Assembly (NCBI RefSeq): GCF_007860185.1
Contig: NZ_SJPY01000001.1
Coordinates: 268,659-332,658 of the forward strand
Length of the DNA stretch: 64,000 bases
Source of the DNA: Novipirellula aureliae
Lineage (GTDB): Bacteria > Planctomycetota > Planctomycetia > Pirellulales > Pirellulaceae
Direction of reading: 5' to 3'
Under the pieces are notes generated by a model, which had not been told where the DNA came from, did not search any database, and saw nothing but the letters and a program-made list of their open reading frames with translations. Made by a program: the position numbers and the translations under genes. Below, piece after piece: positions 55,669 through 63,571 of the stretch. How positions within the stretch are numbered: the stretch's first letter is position 1; every line of letters starts with the position of its first letter.

Positions 55669-56690
55669 CGTTCGTTTTCTCCTCCAGCTGAATGTGCCGG
55701 TTCTGACGCGTTTCGTTGTGGATGATGAAATGGGTGAGAGAAGAAATCAGGTGCCAGATCGGATTGATCGATCAGCTCCAATTCCAAACTCTTGGGACCG
55801 CCACGTCCACGAGGCAGACCACTGAGCAACATTTTGTGAATGGTCCCGTTGTCGGCATCGAACCAAATCTCAATCTGCTTCGGGCCTCGAACCTCACTCG
55901 ACTTGCGAATGCCGACCAACTGAGACAGAACCGATCCGTCGGTCGTCTTGCCCTGCTCGTGCATCAGCTCGATTTGATACCCGTTCTGTAACTGCGACAG
56001 ATGCGAGTGGATATTCATGAACGGAATGTCTTGTTGCTGACCAGGCACACCACCACGAAAGCGGTTCAGGTCCTCACTCACATGCACGGGCCCCCCTTCA
56101 CGGAAAGCCCAACTCACCTTGCCGTCGGATCCCGTCGTTCTCTGTATTCCTGAGCGTAGCATTGCGGTGAGAACATATTGATCGGCTCCTCGTACAAACA
56201 GCGTCGCACCGTCGAGTTGTTGTTCCGCTTCACGGTCCCATGCTTCTTGTGAGAGATTTCTTGGCTTCTTGTCACGCGGATACTCTTCGACGACATGCAC
56301 GCGATACGTCCGATCAAACGGCCTCGCCGCAGCTTCGATCACTTTCTCGAGACACAACCTTCCCGCCGAAACGTTTTGTAGCGGCAAAAGCAAAACCGCA
56401 GCAAACAATAGTGAAGCTGCGATAGCAATGGTCGAGACCAGAATCGCATATCGACGAACGGGCTTTTGCCCCGACGCCGATTCGTTATCAATCGCAGACA
56501 TCAAGTTGCGAATGCGTTTGGCATCGCGATTTTCGTCACGGCTACCAACATCGGATAGCAGACCATGCACCAACAACGATTCCGCCACCTGCTCGTGAAA
56601 CGCTTGGAAGTACTCGCCTTGCTGTTCGCACAAGTTCTCCGCATCGCCATCAAACCAATCCGATAGAAAATCCTCGGGCCGGTCGATCAT
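55665..56690 (-). CDS. Putative anti-sigma / FecR-like membrane protein
   Basis: 341 residues from the ATG at 56690 (MIDRPEDFLSDWFDG), which overlaps the sigma factor stop as ATGA; the frame is open 15 codons further upstream. The N-terminal ~80 residues are cytoplasmic. One helix follows (AILVSTIAIAASLLFAAVLLLPL, ~82-104), then a beta-rich periplasmic part (TYRVHVVEEYPRD, QIEIWFDADNGTIHKMLLSG) similar in layout to LolA/FecR-like sensors next to ECF sigma factors. Its stop overlaps the SUMF1 start. It probably holds the sigma factor inactive until a signal arrives. Confidence 0.75.
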   Translation of the reverse strand: MIDRPEDFLSDWFDGDAENLCEQQGEYFQAFHEQVAESLLVHGLLSDVGSRDENRDAKRIRNLMSAIDNESASGQKPVRRYAILVSTIAIAASLLFAAVLLLPLQNVSAGRLCLEKVIEAAARPFDRTYRVHVVEEYPRDKKPRNLSQEAWDREAEQQLDGATLFVRGADQYVLTAMLRSGIQRTTGSDGKVSWAFREGGPVHVSEDLNRFRGGVPGQQQDIPFMNIHSHLSQLQNGYQIELMHEQGKTTDGSVLSQLVGIRKSSEVRGPKQIEIWFDADNGTIHKMLLSGLPRGRGGPKSLELELIDQSDLAPDFFSHPFHHPQRNASEPAHSAGGENER

Positions 56691-57232
56691 GTCACCACTC
56701 CTCCGCCGTCCAAAACCCCTTTTTTCTTCAGGCATTCGGCGAGCATCGCACGACCACGCTGCAGACGTTTCTTACAAGCTTCGATCGATATTTGACATTG
56801 ACATGCAACCTGGCTCGCAGGCATCCCCTCGAAGTACCTCTCTCGAATGACGCCTCTCTGTTTTTCAGGTAAATCGTCAACACAACGATGCAAGGCGGCA
56901 ACTTTTTCGTCCCAGGTGTCGCCAGCCATTTGAGTGATGTTTTCAAAGTGGCGATCAACGACTGCTAACACCGTTTCATGCAGCTGAACCGGAGCAGATT
57001 TTTGCTTTCGGTAATGAGCCTTCACAAGCCGCGAAGCGATCCCCCGCAACCACGGACCGAAGGGACGGTCAAGATCGCAATCGTCGAGTCTTCGCCAGGC
57101 GACCAGCATGGTTTCCTGGAACAAGTCATCCACCGCGGCCTCGTCACGCAACAGACTACGCAGGTACACGCTCAGCATTCGTGAATTCTCACGCACTAGA
57201 ATTTCGAATACTTTTCTTGCCTTGGGGTCCAA
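56687..57232 (-). CDS. ECF RNA polymerase sigma factor (planctomycete type)
   Basis: 181 residues. Region 2 is LRDEAAVDDLFQETMLVAWRR with FGPWLRGIASRLV (~residues 27-75). Region 4 is LPEKQRGVIRERYFEGMPASQVACQCQISIEACKKRLQRGR (~120-160). The frame opens with a TTG at 57232; no ATG precedes region 2 in frame other than the one in NSRMLSVYL, so the start is uncertain. It heads a tightly coupled minus-strand operon: sigma, anti-sigma-like protein, SUMF1 protein, then the arylsulfotransferase fusion. Confidence 0.9.
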   Translation of the reverse strand: MDPKARKVFEILVRENSRMLSVYLRSLLRDEAAVDDLFQETMLVAWRRLDDCDLDRPFGPWLRGIASRLVKAHYRKQKSAPVQLHETVLAVVDRHFENITQMAGDTWDEKVAALHRCVDDLPEKQRGVIRERYFEGMPASQVACQCQISIEACKKRLQRGRAMLAECLKKKGVLDGGGVVT

Positions 57233-57416
57233 AACGTAGTCCGCTCAATAGGGACGGCAGTGAATTGACAACAGTGAATGGCGGCCGTGTTCGGCCACGC
57301 TTTATTGTTTACTGTCGCAGCCAGAACGTTTGGGGACAACTATTTTTGGAAAATCAGCGGGAAGTGTCGAAAACCTTGACGACCTCCGCCACACGCTAAT
57401 CCGATGTTCGTCCTGA

Positions 57417-57917
57417 CTAGCCGTAGGCGGTTGCGTCAGCCACGCCGAGCATGCGGAGATAAACGGACAAGATTCCTCGGTGATGAACGGTATGATTGAA
57501 GACCCAAGTCCGCAGGCATTCGCCTTTCGTGATGGTCATCAACGTTTGCTCACCCGCTTTCATCGTCCACATTTCCCCCATCGTTTCATCGGATGTCCGC
57601 TCCAGAGCAGCCCGCGCGAGGGAAACATTCTGATCGAAAGCTTCGATGATTTTGGCAGGATCGCTAAGCGATGGAGTCTCGTACGCCGGCCCATCAACGG
57701 GTGCTAAATTGAAAACGTCCTCGTCAATGATGAATTGGGTCCAGCCGACAATTTCTGCAACATGATTGGCATTCCAACCAAGAGTATGGAGCGATTCGTT
57801 CGCTTTCCATTCCAATTTATCAGCGGGAACTTTTTCCAGGATTTTCCGGGTGCAAGCCATCTCCCGATCAAATTCTGGAAGCATGATCGAAGCGATAGAC
57901 GTAGACGAGACAGACAT
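57417..57917 (-). CDS. DinB family protein
   Basis: 166 residues from the ATG at 57917 (MSVSSTSIASIMLPEFDRE); a longer frame from 57983 lacks family features. The four-helix DinB fold is suggested by three spaced histidines: TLGWNANHVAEIVGW, and VFNHTVHHRGILSVYLRMLG near the C-terminus (HxxxHH). They form a metal site in the family. DinB-like proteins include thiol transferases and many uncharacterised enzymes; no specific reaction can be given. It stands alone, minus strand. Confidence 0.85.
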   Translation of the reverse strand: MSVSSTSIASIMLPEFDREMACTRKILEKVPADKLEWKANESLHTLGWNANHVAEIVGWTQFIIDEDVFNLAPVDGPAYETPSLSDPAKIIEAFDQNVSLARAALERTSDETMGEMWTMKAGEQTLMTITKGECLRTWVFNHTVHHRGILSVYLRMLGVADATAYG

Positions 57918-58076
57918 ATTTCGGTTCCTGTAAAAAGGGAAACGTTTCAAATAGCAGAACGAGATTCTATCAGGTTTTCCCAATCGCCCTGAATCGATAG
58001 ATCAAAATATTCCTTCAACCAGGATCGGCGGAGCAAAAGTGACTCGAGCCGTTAAACGATTCTCCAAAAAGTTCGA

Positions 58077-58547
58077 TCATGTTGATTTTAACTCGATCAC
58101 TCCACAGTCGTTGTCACCTTCGGTAACGGTAATCATCGCGACGGGTTTGGATTCGTCGAGGTACTTTCCGCCGAATCGATCGGTGGGAAACCCACCGCCT
58201 TCTGGCGTCTGCAACATGAAGACAACGACCTTGTACGTTCCCAGCGGTGCGCCATCACCAATGCCGTCAAAACTCGCCTGAAATCGTCCGTTGGCATCCA
58301 CCGTCGCCGCTGGCGCTCGGCGATACTTTGGCTTGGAGGAATCGGCAGTTCCCGTATCCGAATCGACAGGAATGAACTTGAGCGTAGCTCCCACGGCGGG
58401 CTGACCGTCGAGCAGCACCGTCCCAACGACAGGGTAAAGATCAACGTCGATGGGTTTGGATTCAGAACAGCCCGGAAATATCAAGGCAGCGAAGGCTACA
58501 GCGTTTATCAACGAAACATGAAATTGCAAATGGTTTGTGTGTTTCAA
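58077..58547 (-). CDS. Planctomycete lipoprotein with carboxypeptidase-regulatory-like fold
   Basis: 156 residues. A lipobox-like AALIFPGCSES (Cys ~27) follows a hydrophobic stretch. The mature part has VVGTVLLDGQPAVGATLKFIP and NGRFQASF..GAPLGTYKVVVF, the usual Ig-like pattern of small planctomycete lipoproteins. The start is a TTG at 58547 that overlaps the DUF1559 gene stop (TTGA), indicating translational coupling. It is the third gene of the minus-strand set PEP-CTERM, DUF1559, lipoprotein. Confidence 0.8.
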   Translation of the reverse strand: MKHTNHLQFHVSLINAVAFAALIFPGCSESKPIDVDLYPVVGTVLLDGQPAVGATLKFIPVDSDTGTADSSKPKYRRAPAATVDANGRFQASFDGIGDGAPLGTYKVVVFMLQTPEGGGFPTDRFGGKYLDESKPVAMITVTEGDNDCGVIELKST

Positions 58548-59587
58548 AACTCTTCTCCTACATCATCGCCACGCGATCGAGATACCAGGGCGTATAGAAT
58601 CTCGGCTTCGATCGACTCGGATAGAAAATGAACACTTCCGTCTAGGAAAACAGTGTTCGCGCCGCCGACATGGAAAGCGTACACTCCTTGCCGGTTATTG
58701 CAGTTCACGTTGCAGGGCCCTAGCCCCGTCGGCGACCATGACAGACCATCGGCTTGGTAGGACAGAATCCAAGTGCAACCGCGACCGGCCCACGGTGCCC
58801 AGGCTCTTGCCGCCGTCGGCGCGACTTCATGCAGTCGTCCATTGATCCAAGTATCTGTCTTGCCAGCTTGTTCAATGAACGTCAACGTGTGCGACGAACC
58901 ATCGGTCGTGAGTGTCCGAATGGGACGTTGATAGATGGCACCCGCGCCAAAGAATCCCGTCGAGTTTTCGCTCATCGGCGAGAGAGCCCCCATCGCCCAA
59001 GGGTCGCGTAAAAATGGCGTCGCAGGAATGGCGTAGGGAAAGCCCCAACTATAGACCGCCGAGTAATCGGAGGTGGCCGCCGTTCGGTCCAGATAAACGT
59101 CAAGAGTGGAACCGACGGCGCGCTGAACACCGAACTGCTGCGAACCACCGACCGCCGACGGGCATCGGTAGAGTTCTAGCGGCGCATTGATCGCGAGTTG
59201 GTTATCTTCATGGAACCAATCTTTCTCGCGATCATAACGATCCCATACGGCCTGCTGCTCGATGAACGGCAACAACTCCGTCAGCGGACTGCCGGCAATG
59301 CCGTCCTTAAAATTCCCTGCCTTCAAGTTGCAGTAAGCGTCGCCATAAGTTGCTGCCGGCAACGCCTTGTGCGTGTCCTCGAACAACAACGTCGCCAAGC
59401 CAATCTGACGCATCCGGTCTTGGCACTGCATCCGACGAGTCGATTCTCGCACCGCCTGAACAGCAGGCAGCAACAACGCGATCAGAATCCCGATGATCCC
59501 GATCACAACCAGAAGCTCGACCAGCGTGAATCCGCGTTGTTGCGGCCGTCGTTTTCTCAAATGACTGACCTCCTTGCAGCGAAGCAT
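58544..59587 (-). CDS. DUF1559 prepilin-like protein
   Basis: 347 residues from the ATG at 59587, which overlaps the upstream stop (TGATG). The type IV pilin-like N-terminus is RGFTLVELLVVIGIIGILIA (~residues 18-37), with cleavage expected before the Phe. DUF1559 marks follow: AIPATPFLRDPWAMG, and the C-terminal H-X9-DG motif (FHVGGANTVFLDGSVHF). These proteins are greatly expanded in planctomycetes and are thought to be surface or pseudopilin components; function is unsettled. The pairing with a PEP-CTERM protein and lipoprotein suggests a secreted or surface module. Confidence 0.9.
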   Translation of the reverse strand: MLRCKEVSHLRKRRPQQRGFTLVELLVVIGIIGILIALLLPAVQAVRESTRRMQCQDRMRQIGLATLLFEDTHKALPAATYGDAYCNLKAGNFKDGIAGSPLTELLPFIEQQAVWDRYDREKDWFHEDNQLAINAPLELYRCPSAVGGSQQFGVQRAVGSTLDVYLDRTAATSDYSAVYSWGFPYAIPATPFLRDPWAMGALSPMSENSTGFFGAGAIYQRPIRTLTTDGSSHTLTFIEQAGKTDTWINGRLHEVAPTAARAWAPWAGRGCTWILSYQADGLSWSPTGLGPCNVNCNNRQGVYAFHVGGANTVFLDGSVHFLSESIEAEILYALVSRSRGDDVGEEF

Positions 59588-60402
59588 CAACCGCGTCCTT
59601 GGGTTGTGCAGGATCGTCGGCGGCGTCGAAACAAGATCGAGCCGAGCGATCCAATCCCCAACAATGCCAATGATGATGGCTCTGGAACAGCCGTCGTGGT
59701 CGCATTGATCGAGAATCGCCCTGCATTGGTGTCCAAGCCATAAAAACCAGCCGGTCCGGCTGTCGTCATCATGTCGGCTTCAAACGAAAACCCAGACGAT
59801 GAATTGACAAACGTTGCATCGTCGATATCCAGTTGCCAGATAATCGCGTTGGCATCTAAATTTTGAGTCAGTGTCAGACCTTCGCCAAACGTGCCTTCGC
59901 CAAACGTGGAGGTTGGGTCGTACTGAAGCGCAATCTCGCCGATGGCCAAAATGCCCAACGGAGTATTGAAACGCAGTGCCGCGTCGATGCCGACCTGCTC
60001 GCCGCCAGTCAGGTTTGGACCGAACGCACCAAAACCTGGCGTCGCGGCGGTCCAACTCGAAAGGAACGAAGAGATCGAGGAGGCGGTGTCATCAAAATCG
60101 AGATTCGTCGCTTGACGAACACGGCTGTCGGGCTGCACCACCGATCCGCCATTGATGTTTGCCGTTACTCCTCCAGGAGCGCGGTCGAAGGAAACCGATG
60201 GATAGTTGGCTGCGTCGATGAGTTGTCCTCGAGTCAACGTTGCGGCGTCGTTGCCAACAAAGAACCGATCGGCAAAAGCTCCGTTGGTTGCCGTATCAGC
60301 GAGCGAGAATGTCGCGGTGCCGCCGGTCACAACGGCGGCTTGCGACGACGATATGCCGAGTAGGATCGAAGACAACGTGAAAACAAGGTTACGTATAGTC
60401 AT
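59587..60402 (-). CDS. PEP-CTERM sorting domain protein
   Basis: 271 residues. A signal peptide (MTIRNLVFTLSSILLGISSSQA) leads into a beta-rich secreted domain with no recognised enzyme motif. The C-terminus is a classic PEP-CTERM signal: VPEPSSLALLGIGSLGSILF, then RRRRR. Nine further residues (SCTTQGRG and the preceding Arg) extend past the basic cluster, slightly longer than usual. It should be processed by an exosortase-type system and released or anchored at the surface. It is the first gene of the unit with DUF1559 and lipoprotein genes. Confidence 0.88.
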   Translation of the reverse strand: MTIRNLVFTLSSILLGISSSQAAVVTGGTATFSLADTATNGAFADRFFVGNDAATLTRGQLIDAANYPSVSFDRAPGGVTANINGGSVVQPDSRVRQATNLDFDDTASSISSFLSSWTAATPGFGAFGPNLTGGEQVGIDAALRFNTPLGILAIGEIALQYDPTSTFGEGTFGEGLTLTQNLDANAIIWQLDIDDATFVNSSSGFSFEADMMTTAGPAGFYGLDTNAGRFSINATTTAVPEPSSLALLGIGSLGSILFRRRRRSCTTQGRG

Positions 60403-60457
60403 GAGTAAAACTCTTAAGTGTGAAAGTGAAAATCTTGGGAGGTGAAAGTTAAAATGT

Positions 60458-61312
60458 CTATTTCAAATCTCGAACCATTTGTCGAAACGGTTCGTGCATC
60501 TTCATCAGCAATCCGCTGATTTGGGGATCGGCCTTGGCAACGCAACCTTTGTCGATCGGTGGCGTCGGATCGTACTCGGCAAACAACTGAACCGCTTCGG
60601 CGTATTCGTCGCCGCGTAGGTCTTGAACCATCTTCAATCCAAAATCCAATCCGCTGGTCACTCCAGCACCGGTGATCCGGTTTCTGTCCACGACCACTCG
60701 CTCGTCGATCGGCGTTGCACCGAACTGGGATAGCAAATCGCGAGTGATCCAGTGCGATGTTGCTTTGTAACCGTCCAGCAAGCCGGCAGCACCGAGCAAG
60801 ACCGACCCGGTGCATACGCTCGTCACGTATCCGGCATCACGACCTTGCCGGGCGACGAAATCTAGTGTCACATCGTCGCGAGCCGCGTCGATGGTTCCCG
60901 TCGATCCACCGGGAACGAATAGGATCGTCGGTTTGGTGGGACACTCCGCAAACGTCATGGTGGGACGAATCTCAATCTTGGTATCGGTAACGACGGGCTC
61001 AAGCGACTTGGCAACCAAGTGAACTTTCGCGCCCATCATCACGGCAAACATGTGATGTGGCCCAAACAAATCCAAAGCGGTAAAGCCAGGATACAACAAC
61101 ATCACGATCTGCTCGTCGCCGACCCAACCGGGCGGCCATTGCATCGCGTGGTCGTGAACGTTGGTTTCAGGATCGCTTGGTTTGGGTTCGTCGGCCGTAG
61201 CGACGCGCGAGACCAAAGGGAGCGCACTCGCACCCAACGCGGATGCTAATACAGCACCGATGAACTGCCGTCGCTGTGAAGGGTTGGGGATTGGATCAGG
61301 CAAAGGAAGCAA
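60458..61312 (-). CDS. DJ-1/PfpI family protein with Tat-like signal
   Basis: 284 residues. The N-terminus has SQRRQFIGAVLASALGASAL, a twin-arginine-like export signal, so the protein is probably periplasmic. The DJ-1/PfpI core starts at DEQIVMLLYPGFTALDLFGPHHMF. The nucleophile-elbow cysteine is in YVTSVCTGSVLLGAAGLLDG (~residue 166), and ATSHWITRDLL and GAGVTSGLDFGLKMVQDLRG follow, as in isonitrile-hydratase-like and AraC-N-terminal-like members. The exact reaction is unknown. The frame opens with TTG at 61312, so the start is uncertain. It is 55 bp downstream of the divergent end of the PEP-CTERM gene region; both are on the minus strand. Confidence 0.85.
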   Translation of the reverse strand: MLPLPDPIPNPSQRRQFIGAVLASALGASALPLVSRVATADEPKPSDPETNVHDHAMQWPPGWVGDEQIVMLLYPGFTALDLFGPHHMFAVMMGAKVHLVAKSLEPVVTDTKIEIRPTMTFAECPTKPTILFVPGGSTGTIDAARDDVTLDFVARQGRDAGYVTSVCTGSVLLGAAGLLDGYKATSHWITRDLLSQFGATPIDERVVVDRNRITGAGVTSGLDFGLKMVQDLRGDEYAEAVQLFAEYDPTPPIDKGCVAKADPQISGLLMKMHEPFRQMVRDLK

Positions 61313-61599
61313 CTTTCTGTTTCGGAATGAATGCTGGTTTGGAATAAATGGGTGCGCGCAGGTCCATCCTGCAATCGCGACGCATCGCGAAAGGGAGCAT
61401 CAGGAACAAGTCCGAAAAAGGCAGACTTCCGATCGAATGATTGATCGACACCCGATGAGCAACCACGGCAGCCATGTCCGGAAACGCGGGGTCAAGCAAT
61501 CAACCCAATAGCGCAAACGGCGAACATGACGGCGCAGCAGCGACCGCAATCGAATCAACGGTTATAGATGCCTTCAAAAAAGGCACGCCGACTCCGGCG

Positions 61600-62376
61600 C
61601 TAGGGAATCGGCGGATCAGGTAAAGGGTTCGACGAACAAGCCCGCTCATCGTCGACTGACAATTGAAACAGCAGCAATGGTTCCACCTCGGCGACGACTG
61701 GCGGGGAAACCTGAACAATAGCGGCCGCGAGCATGGTCCATATCGCATTGATCCCGCGACATTTCGCGGCGTCCTCCAGACAAACCCAGCGCGTCAGTCG
61801 CTCGGATTGATCGGACAACTCAGACGCAACAACCATCTCGGTCGGTATCTCGGTCGGTACCTCGGTCGGTACCTCGGTCGGCTCAACATTGGTTTGACAT
61901 GAAGACTTGCTTGATGAGCAACAACAGCATGAGGGTTGTGAAGCACCAGGATTGGATGAATCGGAAGAAAACAGAGTCAAGTTGCCCTTGGCTTTCTGAA
62001 GCCGTGCAACGAGAAATCCGGGAGGCTGCACGCCATTATCGTCCGCCCACCGTAGTTTTTCTTCATCGGAGTAACAGCAGCATTTGTCCCAGCAAAACTC
62101 CGCCGTCGCACAACCGCACGGACAATCTTCACAGGGAAATCGCCCATTTTTTGGCGAGACCGGGTGAGAAACGGGAAGTCCCGTAACCCCAGCACATAAC
62201 ACCACAAGCAGCAGAAAGCTGATGCAACGTCGATAGCAAACAAACGCCGAGCGAGTAGAAAACGGGCGAATCAAGGGCAAAAAATGGTTTAGGACACTAA
62301 CGACCTGCTCCTCACACGGGACAGAATACTTACGCTCCCCTAAGCGGGCAAGTCCTTTCCGCCGTCGATTCAGCAT
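61600..62376 (-). CDS. Cysteine-rich planctomycete hypothetical protein
   Basis: 258 residues. A hydrophobic segment (ISFLLLVVLCAGVTGLPV, ~residues 52-69) acts as a signal or anchor. It is followed by a dense cysteine block, GRFPCEDCPCGCATAEFC then WDKCCCYSDEEKLRWA. A second cluster SCCCCSSSKSSC lies ~60 residues later, which could bind metal. A short PTEV repeat follows (four copies), then a second hydrophobic stretch. Similar Cys blocks recur, from memory, in planctomycete proteins of unknown function. The true start may be downstream of the ATG at 62376. Confidence 0.65.
   Translation of the reverse strand: MLNRRRKGLARLGERKYSVPCEEQVVSVLNHFLPLIRPFSTRSAFVCYRRCISFLLLVVLCAGVTGLPVSHPVSPKNGRFPCEDCPCGCATAEFCWDKCCCYSDEEKLRWADDNGVQPPGFLVARLQKAKGNLTLFSSDSSNPGASQPSCCCCSSSKSSCQTNVEPTEVPTEVPTEIPTEMVVASELSDQSERLTRWVCLEDAAKCRGINAIWTMLAAAIVQVSPPVVAEVEPLLLFQLSVDDERACSSNPLPDPPIP
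61835..61882. repeat. 12-bp coding repeat, four copies
   Basis: Units ATCTCGGTCGGT, ATCTCGGTCGGT, ACCTCGGTCGGT and ACCTCGGTCGGC encode the PTEV/PTEI tetrapeptides of the Cys-rich protein on the minus strand. The 12-bp length keeps the frame, so the number of repeats can change without breaking the gene. Confidence 0.9.
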
Positions 62377-62499
62377 TGGAGTGCATGTCAGCTATTGCGA
62401 GGGCTCGAAGTTTTGCAAAAAGATCCATAGTGGCCTTCTAAGTTTGCCGGTAAAACGGCGACCACTGTCATCGGTCTGGGAACGTTTTGGAACCATCAC

Positions 62500-62804
62500 A
62501 TGGATACGAACGAAACACAACGGAAGGAAATGCTCGAGCATCGCCTAAAATAGAAGCCGCACACGTTGCGGCGGAAATCCAAGCCGCTGAGCAAGATGAG
62601 GAGGTTCCGCATTTCGATCAGATCGAGCGGCCCGCTCATGAACTTGGCAAGCGATTCAGCCGAGACATTCAGGGACAACTGGCTCGCGACGTTTGGCTCG
62701 CGACGTTGCCCTCCAGGATTTCGGACGCGTTTAATGCCCCGTCACAGACAACAAAAGCCGGGCGGGGTATTTCTGTATCACTTGAAGTGGAGCTCTGTCC
62801 CTAG
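62500..62804 (+). pseudogene. Frameshifted transposase-like N-terminal fragment
   Basis: From the ATG at 62500 the frame reads MDTNETQRKEMLEHRLK and then meets a TAG. One extra A in the preceding A-run would restore IEAAHVAAEIQAAEQDEEVP, HFDQIERPAHELGKRFSRDI and QGQLARDVWLATLPS. The tail then runs into a repeated sequence (AGRGISVSLEVELCP). The helical HFDQIE..AHELG pattern reminds me of the N-terminal part of ISKra4-like planctomycete transposases; that is memory, not a search result. No downstream catalytic part is present. Confidence 0.45.
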
Positions 62805-62839
62805 CCTGTTTTATTTCTGTATCACTTGAAGTGGAGCTC
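62769..62839. repeat. 27-bp direct repeat, two copies
   Basis: ATTTCTGTATCACTTGAAGT.. occurs at 62769-62795 and again at 62813-62839, ending GGAGCTC both times. The first copy is followed by TGTCCCTAG, the second by the nested tandem array. It marks the left edge of the array. Confidence 0.85.
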
Positions 62840-63500
62840 CATCACACACCAAGGGACACACACACCAAGGGACAGAGCATCAAAGCATCACACCAAGGGG
62901 AGATGGCACACCAAGGGGCACACCAAGGGACAGAGCATCAAAGTGGCACACCAAGGGATGGCACACCAAGGGACAGAGGGCACACCAAGGGACAGAGCAT
63001 CAAAGCATCACACCAAGGGGAGATGGCACACCAAGGGACAGAGCATCAAAGCATCACACCAAGGGGACTGGCACACCAAGGGACAGAGCATCAAAGCATC
63101 ACACCAAGGGGAGACACCGATGGCACACCAAGGGACAGAGCATCAAAGCATCACACCAAGGGGAGACACCAAGGGAGTAAGCGCACGTAGATGGCACACC
63201 AAGGGACAGAGCATCAAAGCATCACACCAAGGGGAGACACCAAGGGAGTAAGCGCACGTAGAAGTGCAGACGGGCACACCAAGGGACAGAGCATCAGGCA
63301 CACCAAGGGACAGAGCATCAAAGTGGGGGCACACACACACCAAGAGACACACCAAGAGACACACCAAGAGACACACCAAGAGACACACCAAGAGACACAC
63401 CAAGAGACACACCAAGGGACAGACACACCAAGGGACAGAGCATGATTCTGGTGGACACACACCAAGGCACACCAAGGGACAGAGCATGATTCTAGTGGAT
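62840..63500. repeat. Nested tandem array upstream of the RAYT gene
   Basis: About 660 bp built from CACACCAAGGGACAGAGCAT (about a dozen occurrences), with variable joins: CAAAG, CAAAGCATCACACCAAGGGG, AGATGG, or AGACACCAAGGGAGTAAGCG. From ~63338 to ~63420 a 12-bp derivative, ACCAAGAGACAC, is repeated about seven times. At the right end two units read GAGCATGATTCTGGTGG and GAGCATGATTCTAGTGG. Higher-order duplications are visible (e.g. two blocks ending in AGTAAGCGCACGTAGA). Frames stay open through it on both strands only because the sequence is repetitive; no gene is called. Confidence 0.9.
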
Positions 63501-63571
63501 TTGCCTTTTCCCTAACCGAGGTATACGATTCCTGGTGATTCTGCTGACGCTTTTCTCTCGGGAGGTGTGTG

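Noticed and set aside
62826..63515. Open frames through the RAYT-proximal array (e.g. KGQSIKASHQGE repeats on one strand, WCVSWCVSWCV on the other)
   Set aside because: Several frames on both strands are open at once purely from repetition, and no ribosome site or family match is seen.
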